The translations under genes and the position numbers were made by a program. A model generated the notes under the pieces. It had not been told where the DNA came from and made no database searches. It saw only the letters and a list, made by a program, of their open reading frames with translations. Of a DNA stretch of 64,000 nt, positions 34,034-42,351 are shown piece by piece (position 1 is the stretch's first letter; each line of letters starts with the position of its first letter). The stretch is taken from positions 678,633-742,632 of the forward strand of contig NZ_AKGD01000004.1 in NCBI RefSeq assembly GCF_000271305.1, in the 5' to 3' direction. This DNA comes from Hydrocarboniphaga effusa AP103 (GTDB lineage: Bacteria > Pseudomonadota > Gammaproteobacteria > Nevskiales > Nevskiaceae).

Positions 34034-34750
34034 TCAGCTGCCGAGGTAGGGCGGCGGAGCCCAAGCCGACTGCTCGTTGCCCTCGACCACGGGCTTGATG
34101 ACGATGTCGACGCGGCGGTTACGCGCCTCCTTGACGTTGTCGGCCGTGCGCACGATCAGTTCGCGTTCGCCACGGCCTTCTTCGCGCAGGCGCGTTCCGG
34201 GCACGCCCTGCGACGCCAGGAAAGTGCCAACCGCCGCGGCGCGGCGCTCGGACAGGCCCTGGTTGAAATCGGACGTGCCGCTGGTATCGGTGTGGCCGAT
34301 GACGTGAATCACCGTCTTGTCGTAAGTCTTGAGGATCGCGGCAATGCGACCGTAGGCGTCCATCGCGTCCGGGCGCAGGGTCGCACTGCCGAGGTCGAAG
34401 CTCACGTCGCTGGCGATGGCGACCTTGAGCGAGCCGTCCGACAGCGTCGTCGTGCTCAGGTCACCGCGCTGGATCTCGGGCGCCATCTGCTGCTCGACTT
34501 CCTTGCGCTGCTTGTCCATGTAGTTGCCCACTGCGCCACCGGCGATTGCGCCGACGATGGCGCCGACGATCGGGGCGCCACGCGCATGGCTGACCTGATT
34601 GCCGAGTACGGCACCCGTCACCGCGCCGATACCCGCGCCGCGCTTGGCGTTGCGATTCGGATCTTCTGCGCAGGCGGCCAGACCGATGATGGCGGTCGCG
34701 ACTACCGCTGTTTTGACCGCTGTTTTAAAGGTTGCCTTGCTGGGTTTCAT
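34034..34750 (-). CDS. OmpA-family peptidoglycan-associated lipoprotein with glycine-zipper segment
   Basis: A 238-residue protein. A signal segment ends with lipobox GLAAC (Cys27). A glycine-zipper region (GAGIGAVTGAVLGNQVSHARG, IVGAIVGAIAGGAVGNYMD) follows at about 37-80. A C-terminal OmpA domain carries the peptidoglycan-binding motif around VIHVIGHTDTSGTSDFNQ and SERRAAAVGTFL. It is anchored to the outer membrane and probably touches the cell wall, as in the YiaD/Pal-like group. The ATG overlaps the rnr stop (ATGA), so it is coupled to an RNase gene with no obvious functional link. Confidence 0.9.
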   Translation of the reverse strand: MKPSKATFKTAVKTAVVATAIIGLAACAEDPNRNAKRGAGIGAVTGAVLGNQVSHARGAPIVGAIVGAIAGGAVGNYMDKQRKEVEQQMAPEIQRGDLSTTTLSDGSLKVAIASDVSFDLGSATLRPDAMDAYGRIAAILKTYDKTVIHVIGHTDTSGTSDFNQGLSERRAAAVGTFLASQGVPGTRLREEGRGERELIVRTADNVKEARNRRVDIVIKPVVEGNEQSAWAPPPYLGS

Positions 34751-37086
34751 CGTCCTTTCCGCCTCGACTTGGAGTTCTTGGGTTTGTGGCCCGGGCCTGA
34801 CTTGGGCTCTTGCTGCGCGCGGGATTCTCTGGGCACGTCCTTAATTTTCAGTGAACGTCCATTGGCCGTCTTCACCGCGAGCAGCTCGAGATCGATCTTG
34901 CGCTCGTCGAGATTAACGCGAACCACTTTGACCCTCACCGAGTCGCCGAGGTTGTAGGTCTGCCCGCTGCGATCTCCGATGAGCCGGTGATGGCGTGCCT
35001 CGAACTGGTAATAATCGTTCTTGAGCTGGCTTACGTGCACGAGCCCTTCGACGTAGAGCCCGGAAAGCTCGATGAACAGGCCGAACGGCGCCACGCCGGA
35101 CACCAGGCCATCGTGCTCCTCGCCGACGTGATGGCTCATGTATTCGCACTTGAGCCAGGTGGTGACCTCGCGCGTCGCCTCGTCGGCCCGGCGCTCGGTC
35201 ATCGAGCAGTGCGCGCCGTGCTTTTCGATCGCATCGACCGAATACGCGAACTCCTTCGCCGGCTTCTTGTGGATCAGGTGCTTGAGCGCCCGGTGCAACA
35301 GCAAATCCGGATAGCGGCGGATCGGCGAGGTGAAGTGCGAGTAATGCGTCAGCGCGAGGCCGAAATGACCGAGGTTCTCGGCGCTGTAACGCGCCTGCAT
35401 CAGCGAGCGCAACATCACCGTCTGGATCAGCGGCTGGTCGGGGCGATCCTTGGTGCGGCTCAGCATGGCCGCATAGTCTTGCGTCTCGGGCCGGTCGCTG
35501 CCGGCGAGCTTGAGCCCGCGCTCGGTCAGGAACTCGCGCAGCGCCTGCACCTTCACCGCATCGGGCTTTTCGTGGACGCGATACGGAGCCGCGATCTTCA
35601 TCTTGGCGACGCGACGCGCCGACTCGACATTGGCCGCGACCATGCATTCTTCGATGAGCCGGTGCGCCCGGTTGCGCTTGATCGGTACCACGCGATCGAT
35701 CTTGCGCTCACCGTCGAAGACGATGCGCGTTTCGGTGGTATCGAAATCGATCGCCCCGCGCTTCTCGCGTGCCGCGAGCAGCGCCTCAAAGACCTGATTG
35801 AGCACGAGCAGATGCGGCACCACGTGCGGCACGTTCTGCGCTTCCGGCCCCTTGGGGTCGTCGAGAATCGCGGCGACGTCTTCATAGATCAGGCGCGCTT
35901 GCGAGCGCATCACCGCTTCGTAGAACACCGACTTGGCGACTTCGCCGTCCGGCATCACGCGCATCTCGCAGACCATGCAGAGCCGGTCGACGTTCGGGTT
36001 CAGCGAGCACAGGCCGTTGCTGAGCTTCTCGGGCAGCATCGGAATCACCCGCTGCGGGAAATACACCGAGTTGCCGCGCGTGAGCGCTTCGACATCGAGC
36101 GGCGAATCGGGCGTGACGTAGGCTGCCACGTCGGCGATCGCCACCCACAGCGTCCAGCCACCGCCGCCGCCGAGCAGCCCCTTGCGCATCGGCTTGGCGT
36201 AGACGGCATCGTCGAAGTCGCGGGCGTCGGCGCCGTCGATCGTCACCAGCGGCAGGTCGCGCAGATCCTTGCGGCCGGCGATCTGCGAAGGCTGCACGGT
36301 GTCCGGAATGCGCGCGGCCTGCGCCTCAACTTCATGCGGAAAGACATACGGCAGGTTGTGCGCGCGAATCGCCGCCTCGATCTCCATGCCCGGAGCGAGA
36401 TGGTCGCCGAGGATTTCGATGACCTTGCCGACCGGCAGGGTGCGATGCCCCGGCGGCGCGGTGATTTCAGCCACCACCATCTGCCCCTGCTTGGCCCCGC
36501 CGCGCGCCTCGGGCGGAATCAGCAGATCCTGCTGCACGCGCGGGTTGTCCGGAATCACGTAGCTGATGCCCTGGTCCACGTGCAGGCGGCCGACCACTTC
36601 GCGCGACCCGCGCTCGATCACTTCGACGAGCGTGCCTTCGGGCCGTCCCTTGAAGTCGGTGCCGGTGATGCGCACGAGCACGCGATCGCCATTCATGACC
36701 GAGCGCATCTGCCGCGGCGGCAGGAAGATGTCCGGACCGCCCTCGTCGCGAATCAGAAAGCCGAAACCGTCGCGATGCGCCTGGATCACGCCCGGAATCG
36801 CGTTCATCTGCGCGACCGGGCCGTAGGCGCCCTTGCGGTTCTGAACCAGCTGGCCATCGCGGATCATCGCCGCGAGACGCTTTTCGAAGGCACTCTGCTG
36901 GTTGAGCTTGGTGAGCTGGAACGTCCCGATCAGCTCGTCGACGTTGAGCGGACCATCGTGCGCCTTGAGTGTTTCGAGGATCAGGGCTCGCGACGGAACC
37001 GGGTCTTCGTAGCGTCCCTGCTCGGCATTGAAATTGGGATCCCGACTTTGCCAGTCGGTCGTATTGCTTCTGTTTTTTGGTTTCAT
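34747..37086 (-). CDS. rnr: Ribonuclease R
   Basis: Processive 3'-5' exoribonuclease of the RNB family, degrading structured RNA. The 779-residue protein has an N-terminal helix-turn-helix region, cold-shock domains, the catalytic RNB domain with IDGADARDFDDAVY and HYSHFTSPIRRYPDLLLHR, a C-terminal S1 domain (DGLVSGVAPFGLFIEL) and a lysine-rich tail ending KNSKSRRKGR. The ATG at 37086 (MKPKNRSN) is preferred to a TTG two codons upstream. Its start codon overlaps the -35 box of the divergent tRNA-Leu promoter. Confidence 0.96.
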   Translation of the reverse strand: MKPKNRSNTTDWQSRDPNFNAEQGRYEDPVPSRALILETLKAHDGPLNVDELIGTFQLTKLNQQSAFEKRLAAMIRDGQLVQNRKGAYGPVAQMNAIPGVIQAHRDGFGFLIRDEGGPDIFLPPRQMRSVMNGDRVLVRITGTDFKGRPEGTLVEVIERGSREVVGRLHVDQGISYVIPDNPRVQQDLLIPPEARGGAKQGQMVVAEITAPPGHRTLPVGKVIEILGDHLAPGMEIEAAIRAHNLPYVFPHEVEAQAARIPDTVQPSQIAGRKDLRDLPLVTIDGADARDFDDAVYAKPMRKGLLGGGGGWTLWVAIADVAAYVTPDSPLDVEALTRGNSVYFPQRVIPMLPEKLSNGLCSLNPNVDRLCMVCEMRVMPDGEVAKSVFYEAVMRSQARLIYEDVAAILDDPKGPEAQNVPHVVPHLLVLNQVFEALLAAREKRGAIDFDTTETRIVFDGERKIDRVVPIKRNRAHRLIEECMVAANVESARRVAKMKIAAPYRVHEKPDAVKVQALREFLTERGLKLAGSDRPETQDYAAMLSRTKDRPDQPLIQTVMLRSLMQARYSAENLGHFGLALTHYSHFTSPIRRYPDLLLHRALKHLIHKKPAKEFAYSVDAIEKHGAHCSMTERRADEATREVTTWLKCEYMSHHVGEEHDGLVSGVAPFGLFIELSGLYVEGLVHVSQLKNDYYQFEARHHRLIGDRSGQTYNLGDSVRVKVVRVNLDERKIDLELLAVKTANGRSLKIKDVPRESRAQQEPKSGPGHKPKNSKSRRKGR

Positions 37087-37114
37087 TGACAAAGCATACG
37101 CTCATCGCCACAAT
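37086..37114 (+). promoter_or_regulatory. Promoter of tRNA-Leu
   Basis: Consensus TTGACA at 37086-37091, 17-base spacer, CACAAT at 37109-37114, then a GC-rich discriminator. The -35 box starts on the first base of the divergent rnr ATG, so RNA polymerase binding here would also cover the rnr translation start region. Confidence 0.65.
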
Positions 37115-37159
37115 TCGCGCCCTCGCAACGCCTCAGAGCGTCAGCGGGGCTTCAAGTGG

Positions 37160-37244
<85 letters not shown>

Positions 37245-37274
37245 AATAAGTTGAACGCGCAGCGATGCAGCACG

Positions 37275-37301
37275 AAACCCGCGATGACTCGCGGGTTTTT
37301 G
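37275..37301 (+). terminator. Intrinsic terminator after tRNA-Leu
   Basis: 10-bp stem AAACCCGCGA / TCGCGGGTTT with a TGAC loop, ending in five T (37296-37300). Confidence 0.85.
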
Positions 37302-37416
37302 CTTTCTGACGCATGGGAACGCGGATCCCCGCTTGCGCAAAGCCAGCCTGTAGAGCCTCGGCAGGCGCAGGCGTAGACTCGGACCGCCGCCCTAAGGGGC
37401 GCCTCGGGGGGCTGCG

Positions 37417-38658
37417 ATGAGCGTGTCGGAGCGATTTCGTTTCCGTTGGCTGGCCTCCTCGATACTCTCGACCGGCTTGGCCGCCTGCACCTCGCTGCCC
37501 ACCGCGCCCTCCAGTGCCCCGAACGAGCGCGCATGGGTGCTGGCCGGCGCCGGTGAGCTACCAGCCGACGCGCAGCCGACGATCGATGCCGCCCGCTTGC
37601 TCGTCGTCAACGACGAGATGCGTGAGTTCGCCCGGCGAGTCACGGCCAACGCGGGCGGTCGCGCCGACCAGATCCGAGCGCTGAGCCACGCCCTGCTCGA
37701 TGAAGACGGAATGGAACTGCGCTACGAGGCCGAGGCGACGCTGTCGGCCGCTGAAGCCTTCGCTCAACGGCGCGTCAATTGTCTTTCTTACACGCTGCTG
37801 GTCATCGCGTTGGCGCGCGACATCGGCATCGATGCGCGCTTCAACCACGTGCAGATTCCGCCGATCTGGGACCTGCGCGGCGACCAGGTGCTGCTGTACC
37901 AGCACATCAACGCGCGCATCGATGAAACGGTGCCGCGGGAAAACAATACCGGTAACGCTCATTCGCGCGCACTGATCCTCGACGTGGCGAGCGCCGAATA
38001 CAGCCCCGCCTTTCCGCAACGCGTGATCACGGACGACGAGGCCTTGGCGCAGTTCTATAACAACATTGCAGGCGAATCCGCGAGCGCCGATCCGCGGCAG
38101 GCCCTGCGCGATCAACTCGAGGCGCTACGCCTGGCCCCGGGGCTGGGCTTTCTGTGGACCAACCTCGCACAGCGCTACCTGAGCCTGGGCAATCTCGGAG
38201 CGGCCGAGGTGGCGGCCCGTACTTCCTTGCAGTTGGACCCCACGGATCTGATGGCCTACGCTGCAGCGGCTCGCGTCTACCGGAGACTCGGCGACCAGCG
38301 CCGGGCGCAAGAGCTGCAACAGCAGGAACAGGCCCTGCTCGAGCGCAATCCCTACCATCACTACTGGCTTGCACAGCGGGCCTTCAAGCTCTCGCAGCTA
38401 TCGGCGGCCAGCGAGGCCGCGCATCGCGCGATCGAGCTCAATCCGAACGACCACCGCTTCTATTTCCTGCAGGGCTTGATTCTTCGTCGGCTGGACAAGC
38501 CCCGGGAGGCGCAGCGCAGCCTCGATGCCGCCCTGAGGCTGAGCGCCGGCGATGCCGGACAGCAGGCCCGCTATCGCAGCAAGTTCGAACGCCTCATAAG
38601 CTCACAAGCAACAGCGGGTGGAAACGCCTTGCCGGGCTCGCGGTCGACCGAGCCCTAG
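37417..38658 (+). CDS. Transglutaminase-like TPR lipoprotein of unknown function
   Basis: A 413-residue protein with an N-terminal signal region and lipobox GLAAC (about Cys24). Residues about 95-200 form a transglutaminase-like core: the Cys in RRVNCLSYTLLVIALARDIG, then an exchange such as NAHSRALILDV that may supply His and acidic partners. Residues about 225-400 form tetratricopeptide repeats (FLWTNLAQRYLSLGNLGAAE, YYWLAQRAF, RFYFLQGLILRRL). It is most likely an outer-membrane-anchored periplasmic protein binding partners through TPRs; protease, cross-linking or non-enzymatic roles are all possible. It is convergent to purA. Confidence 0.8.
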   Translation: MSVSERFRFRWLASSILSTGLAACTSLPTAPSSAPNERAWVLAGAGELPADAQPTIDAARLLVVNDEMREFARRVTANAGGRADQIRALSHALLDEDGMELRYEAEATLSAAEAFAQRRVNCLSYTLLVIALARDIGIDARFNHVQIPPIWDLRGDQVLLYQHINARIDETVPRENNTGNAHSRALILDVASAEYSPAFPQRVITDDEALAQFYNNIAGESASADPRQALRDQLEALRLAPGLGFLWTNLAQRYLSLGNLGAAEVAARTSLQLDPTDLMAYAAAARVYRRLGDQRRAQELQQQEQALLERNPYHHYWLAQRAFKLSQLSAASEAAHRAIELNPNDHRFYFLQGLILRRLDKPREAQRSLDAALRLSAGDAGQQARYRSKFERLISSQATAGGNALPGSRSTEP

Positions 38659-38707
38659 CCCGCCGGCAGCAACTCCCGAACGGGTCAGGCGCTGCTGCGC
38701 GCTGGCC

Positions 38708-40000
38708 TCATTCGAACGGATTGCGCAGCACGATGGTGTGCTCGCGGTCCGGGCCGGTGGAGATCAGGGCGATCTCGGTTTCGGTGACTTCGCGGACGCG
38801 CTCCAGGTAGCGACGCGCAGCCTCCGGCAGGTCTTCGTAGCGCGTGACGCCGTAGGTGCTGGTCATCCAGCCCGGCAGTTCTTCGTAGATCGGCTCGATC
38901 TTAGAAAAGCCCTCGGCACCGATCGGCGGCACTTCCACCGGTTTGCCGTCGAGCTGGTAGCCGACGCAGATGCGGATCACATCGAGCTCGTCTAGTACGT
39001 CTAGCTTGGTGACGCACAGGCCGGTGACGCTGTTGTTGAAGATCGAGCGGCGCGCAGCCACCGCGTCGAACCAGCCGCAACGGCGCGGACGCTTGGTCAC
39101 GGTGCCGTATTCGGCGCCCTTGTCGCGAATGTGCTGGCCGATGTCGTTTTCCTGCTCGGTCGGGAACGGGCCCGAGCCGACGCGCGTCGCATAGGCCTTG
39201 ACGATGCCGAGCACGTAGTCGAGGTTGCGCGGGCCGACGCCCGACCCCGTCGCCGCACCACCGGCCGTGGTGTTGCTCGAGGTCACGAACGGATAGGTGC
39301 CGTGATCGACGTCGAGCAGCGCGCCCTGCGCCCCTTCGAACAGCACGTTGTCGCCCTTGCGGAGATGCAGGCGCAGCAACTCGGTCACGTCGGCGACCAT
39401 CGGCTTGATGATGTCGGCGTAGCCGAGCAGCTCGTCGAGCGTCTGCTGGAAGTCGACCGGCTCGAGCTTGAAGTAATTGACAAGCACGAAGTTGTGATAC
39501 GCCAGCAGCTCGCCGAGCTTGGCAGCGAGCTGTTCGCGATGGAACAGGTCGCCGACGCGAATCGCACGCCGCGCCACCTTGTCTTCGTAGGCCGGTCCGA
39601 TACCCTTGCCGGTGGTGCCGATCTTGGCTTCGCCACGAGCGAGTTCGCGCGCCTTGTCGAGCACCGCGTGCACCGGCAGAACCAGTGGCGTGGCCTCGGA
39701 GATCTTCAAACGGTCGCGCACCGAGGCGCCGGTAGCCTCCACCTTCTCGATTTCCTTGACGAGATCGGGCAACGACAGCACCACCCCATTGCCGATCAGG
39801 CAGGCGACGTCGGGGCGCATGATGCCACTCGGAATCAGGTTCAGCGCGGTCTTGATGCCGTTGATGACGAGCGTGTGCCCGGCATTGTGGCCGCCCTGGA
39901 AACGGACCACGGCCTGTGCACGATCGGTGAGCAGGTCGACGACCTTGCCCTTGCCCTCATCACCCCATTGAGCGCCGATCACCACGACTGACTTACCCAT
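38708..40000 (-). CDS. purA: Adenylosuccinate synthetase
   Basis: GTP-dependent conversion of IMP and aspartate to adenylosuccinate, first step of AMP synthesis. The 430-residue protein has GAQWGDEGKGKVVDLL (GTP loop, catalytic Asp13), GGHNAGHTLV (catalytic His), GTTGKGIGPAYEDK and DVDHGTYPFVTSSNTTAGG. The ATG has AGGAG eight bases upstream. A short reading frame that repeats the first ten residues ends on this start. It is downstream of hisZ in the hfl-hisZ-purA string. Confidence 0.97.
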   Translation of the reverse strand: MGKSVVVIGAQWGDEGKGKVVDLLTDRAQAVVRFQGGHNAGHTLVINGIKTALNLIPSGIMRPDVACLIGNGVVLSLPDLVKEIEKVEATGASVRDRLKISEATPLVLPVHAVLDKARELARGEAKIGTTGKGIGPAYEDKVARRAIRVGDLFHREQLAAKLGELLAYHNFVLVNYFKLEPVDFQQTLDELLGYADIIKPMVADVTELLRLHLRKGDNVLFEGAQGALLDVDHGTYPFVTSSNTTAGGAATGSGVGPRNLDYVLGIVKAYATRVGSGPFPTEQENDIGQHIRDKGAEYGTVTKRPRRCGWFDAVAARRSIFNNSVTGLCVTKLDVLDELDVIRICVGYQLDGKPVEVPPIGAEGFSKIEPIYEELPGWMTSTYGVTRYEDLPEAARRYLERVREVTETEIALISTGPDREHTIVLRNPFE

Positions 40001-40100
40001 GCTTTTGCTCCTGACGCTCGATGGGGTGGAACCCCGTTTGGTTGGATACCGCGTCGAGACACGGCATCGGCGCCCCGATTACGACGACTGATTTACCCAT
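39993..40100 (-). other. 35-codon reading frame overlapping the purA start and repeating its first ten residues
   Basis: ATG at 40100, TAA at 39995-39993, inside the first codons of purA but one base out of frame with it. It encodes MGKSVVVIGA and then diverges (PMPCLDAVSNQ...). Its first ten codons match purA residue for residue, and the five base differences (AAA/AAG, GTC/GTG, GTA/GTG, GGG/GGC, GCG/GCT) are all third-position and synonymous. The two starts are exactly 100 bases apart. No strong Shine-Dalgarno precedes it. It could be a coupled leader peptide or a remnant of a duplication of the purA start; expression is not shown. Confidence 0.5.
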
Positions 40101-40165
40101 GACTTTTCTAGACGGTGGCGGCCCATGGATGCGGACCGCTGGAACGGTGACTGGTTACGCGGTTT

Positions 40166-41146
40166 CTAGGAGCCGAGCTTCAGCAGCTCGTTCATGTCGG
40201 CGGAGAAGCCGGTCGCCGGCAGTGGCCGGCCGAACTCGCTGCCGACGCCATCGTAGCGGCCGCCTCTGGCGATTTCGCGGCCCGACCCGGGCACGAAGGC
40301 CGCGAACACCAGGCCGGTGTGATAGCGCAGCCCGCGCAACTCGGCGAGATCGACGTGAATGACCACTTCGGGGAAGCTGCGCTGCAATTCGTCGGCGACG
40401 CGTTCGAGCGTCGACAGCGCCTCGACCACGCCCTCGCCAGCCGTGGCGAGGACTGCGCGCGCACGCTCGAGCACGCCGACGTCGCCGTTGAGATCCATCA
40501 GCGCCGACAGCGCTTCGGAAACGCCATTGAGCCGGCTATTGGCCGCGAACTCGGCCAGATCCGGATGCGATTTGCGTTGCAGAATCTCGAACAGCACCGC
40601 CTCGTCGTCGGCATCGAGCCCGAGCCTGGCCGAGAGCGCCCGATAGATGCCGACATGTCCCAGGTCGAGGTGCACCGGTCCGACGCCGGCCAGCTCCAGA
40701 GTCTTGAGCATGAGGCTCAGCACCTCGAGGTCGGCCTCGAGTTCCGGACGGCCGAACAGCTCGCAACCGACCTGGCGCGGGGAACGCGGGCCGCCCTGGT
40801 TGTCCGGCGAGGTACGCAACACGGTGCCGAGGTAGCACAGGCGCACGGTCTCGGCGTCGGAGTACCGGCGGGCGGCGATGCGCGCCGCCTGCGGGGTCAT
40901 GTCCGCACGCAGGCCCAGCAGCCGGCCGCTGGCCGGATCGGTGAACTTGAAGGTCTGCTGCTCCAGGTCGCTGCCCGCGCCCGTCAGCAGGGCGTCGAGA
41001 TGCTCGACCAGCGGCGGGAAGATCAGCTCGTAACCGCATTGGCGGTAATGGTCGAGCAGCTTGCGGCGCAGGTCTTCGAGCTGCCACGACGTCGGCGGCA
41101 GCGTTTCTTCCATGCCATCGGGCAGCATCCAGCGTTTGATGGCCAT
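40166..41146 (-). CDS. hisZ: ATP phosphoribosyltransferase regulatory subunit HisZ
   Basis: Catalytically inactive relative of histidyl-tRNA synthetase that activates the short form of HisG. The start MAIKRWMLPDGMEETLPPTS gives 326 residues. Class II synthetase-like motifs remain: FPPLVEHLDALLTG, LRADMTPQAARIAARR and ARGGRYDGVGSEFGRP. The C-terminal anticodon-binding domain of HisRS is missing, as expected for HisZ. No histidine genes are nearby. Its presence predicts a short-form hisG elsewhere. It lies between the DUF2065 gene and purA, as in Pseudomonas. Confidence 0.93.
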   Translation of the reverse strand: MAIKRWMLPDGMEETLPPTSWQLEDLRRKLLDHYRQCGYELIFPPLVEHLDALLTGAGSDLEQQTFKFTDPASGRLLGLRADMTPQAARIAARRYSDAETVRLCYLGTVLRTSPDNQGGPRSPRQVGCELFGRPELEADLEVLSLMLKTLELAGVGPVHLDLGHVGIYRALSARLGLDADDEAVLFEILQRKSHPDLAEFAANSRLNGVSEALSALMDLNGDVGVLERARAVLATAGEGVVEALSTLERVADELQRSFPEVVIHVDLAELRGLRYHTGLVFAAFVPGSGREIARGGRYDGVGSEFGRPLPATGFSADMNELLKLGS

Positions 41147-41256
41147 CTTCGCGAGGGGTCCTGGGGATAAGGGGTGCTTAGGGGGCGCTATTGTCCTAGG
41201 CGACGATGTCTTTCGCCACCTCGGAAGCTTGCGACGACCGGCTAGGGTCCTCGCGT

Positions 41257-41460
41257 TTACTTGGGAACGATGTCTGCACCGATGATCTGCAGCAGGATCA
41301 GCCCGGCCACCATGCTGATCAGGGCCAGCAGGCGCATCCATTTGTCTTCCAGACTCGCGAAATTGAGCAGAGACTGACGGAAACGGCGCGGCGACAGGAA
41401 GGGCATGATGCCCTCCAGAATCAGCAGCAGCGCCAGCGCCTGGACGATATCGATCCACAT
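41257..41460 (-). CDS. DUF2065 (YjeT-like) small membrane protein
   Basis: A 67-residue protein with two hydrophobic helices (ALALLLILEGIMPFL and LLALISMVAGLILLQII) around a basic loop SPRRFRQSLLNFASLED. This matches the DUF2065 family, constantly found between hflC and hisZ or purA. Its function is unknown; position suggests a link to the HflKC membrane complex. Confidence 0.9.
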   Translation of the reverse strand: MWIDIVQALALLLILEGIMPFLSPRRFRQSLLNFASLEDKWMRLLALISMVAGLILLQIIGADIVPK

Positions 41461-41481
41461 TGGGGTTCGGGCCGACGCGCG

Positions 41482-42351
41482 TTACGGTGCCGAACCCTTT
41501 CTGAAGTACTTGAACAGCTCGCTGTCCGGCTGCAGCACCATCACGTCCTGCTTCTTGCCGAAAGCCTCGCGATAGACCTCGAGCGAGCGGTAGAAGTTGT
41601 AGAATTCCTGGTCCTGCCCGTAGGCGGCCGCATAAATTTCGGATGCCTTGGCGTCGCCCTCGCCGCGCAGCTTTTCGGCATCGCGGTAGGCATTGGCGAT
41701 GGTGATCTGCGCCTCGCGATCGGCTTCTGCCTTGATCTTCTCGGCCTCTTCGGCGCCGCGCGCGCGCAGATCCGAGGCGGTGCGCGTGCGCTCGGCGCGC
41801 ATGCGCTCGTAGACCGAATCGCTGACTTCCTTGGGCAGGTCGACGCGCTTCACGCGCACGTCGACCAACTCGATGCCCAGATCGCGCACGCGTTCAGACG
41901 CTCCTTTCTGCAGCGATTGCAGGATCTCGTCACGCTCGCCCGAGACCACCTGCTGCACCGTGCGAGAACCGAACTGGTCGCGCAGTCCACGGTTGATGAT
42001 GCCCGACAGACGATCCATGGCGACGATGTCCTGACCGCCGGTCGCACGGTAGTAGGTCGTGGTGTCGGCGATGCGCCACTTCACGAAATAGTCGACCTCG
42101 ACGTTCTTCTTCTCGACCGTCAGGAAGTTCTCGGTCTGGTTGTCGAGCGTCAGCACTCGGTTGTCGAGGCGCAGCACCGACTGCACCACCGGCAGCTTGA
42201 AGTGCAGGCCCGGCGAATAGTCGGTGCCCTGAATCTCGCCGAATTGGAACAGCACCACGCGCTCACGCTGGTCGACGATGAAGCAGGAACCCGAGATCAG
42301 GAAGACGGCCAGAACCGCGATCGCGAGCCAGAAAACTTGAGAGTTCTTCAT
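41482..42351 (-). CDS. hflC: HflC, SPFH-family modulator of FtsH
   Basis: A 289-residue periplasm-facing membrane protein that with HflK encloses FtsH and limits its access to membrane substrates. It has an N-terminal signal-anchor (VFWLAIAVLAVFLISGSCFIV) followed by the SPFH domain (VDQRERVVLFQFGEI, RDQFGSRTVQQVV) and a long helical region rich in Glu/Ala/Arg (RGAEEAEKIKAEADREAQI). The ATG overlaps the hflK stop by one base. Confidence 0.96.
   Translation of the reverse strand: MKNSQVFWLAIAVLAVFLISGSCFIVDQRERVVLFQFGEIQGTDYSPGLHFKLPVVQSVLRLDNRVLTLDNQTENFLTVEKKNVEVDYFVKWRIADTTTYYRATGGQDIVAMDRLSGIINRGLRDQFGSRTVQQVVSGERDEILQSLQKGASERVRDLGIELVDVRVKRVDLPKEVSDSVYERMRAERTRTASDLRARGAEEAEKIKAEADREAQITIANAYRDAEKLRGEGDAKASEIYAAAYGQDQEFYNFYRSLEVYREAFGKKQDVMVLQPDSELFKYFRKGSAP

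Noticed and set aside
34987..37089. Plus-strand open frame of 700 codons opposite rnr
   Set aside because: Ribonuclease R on the minus strand has all its motifs; the shadow protein is His/Arg/Leu-rich without homology.
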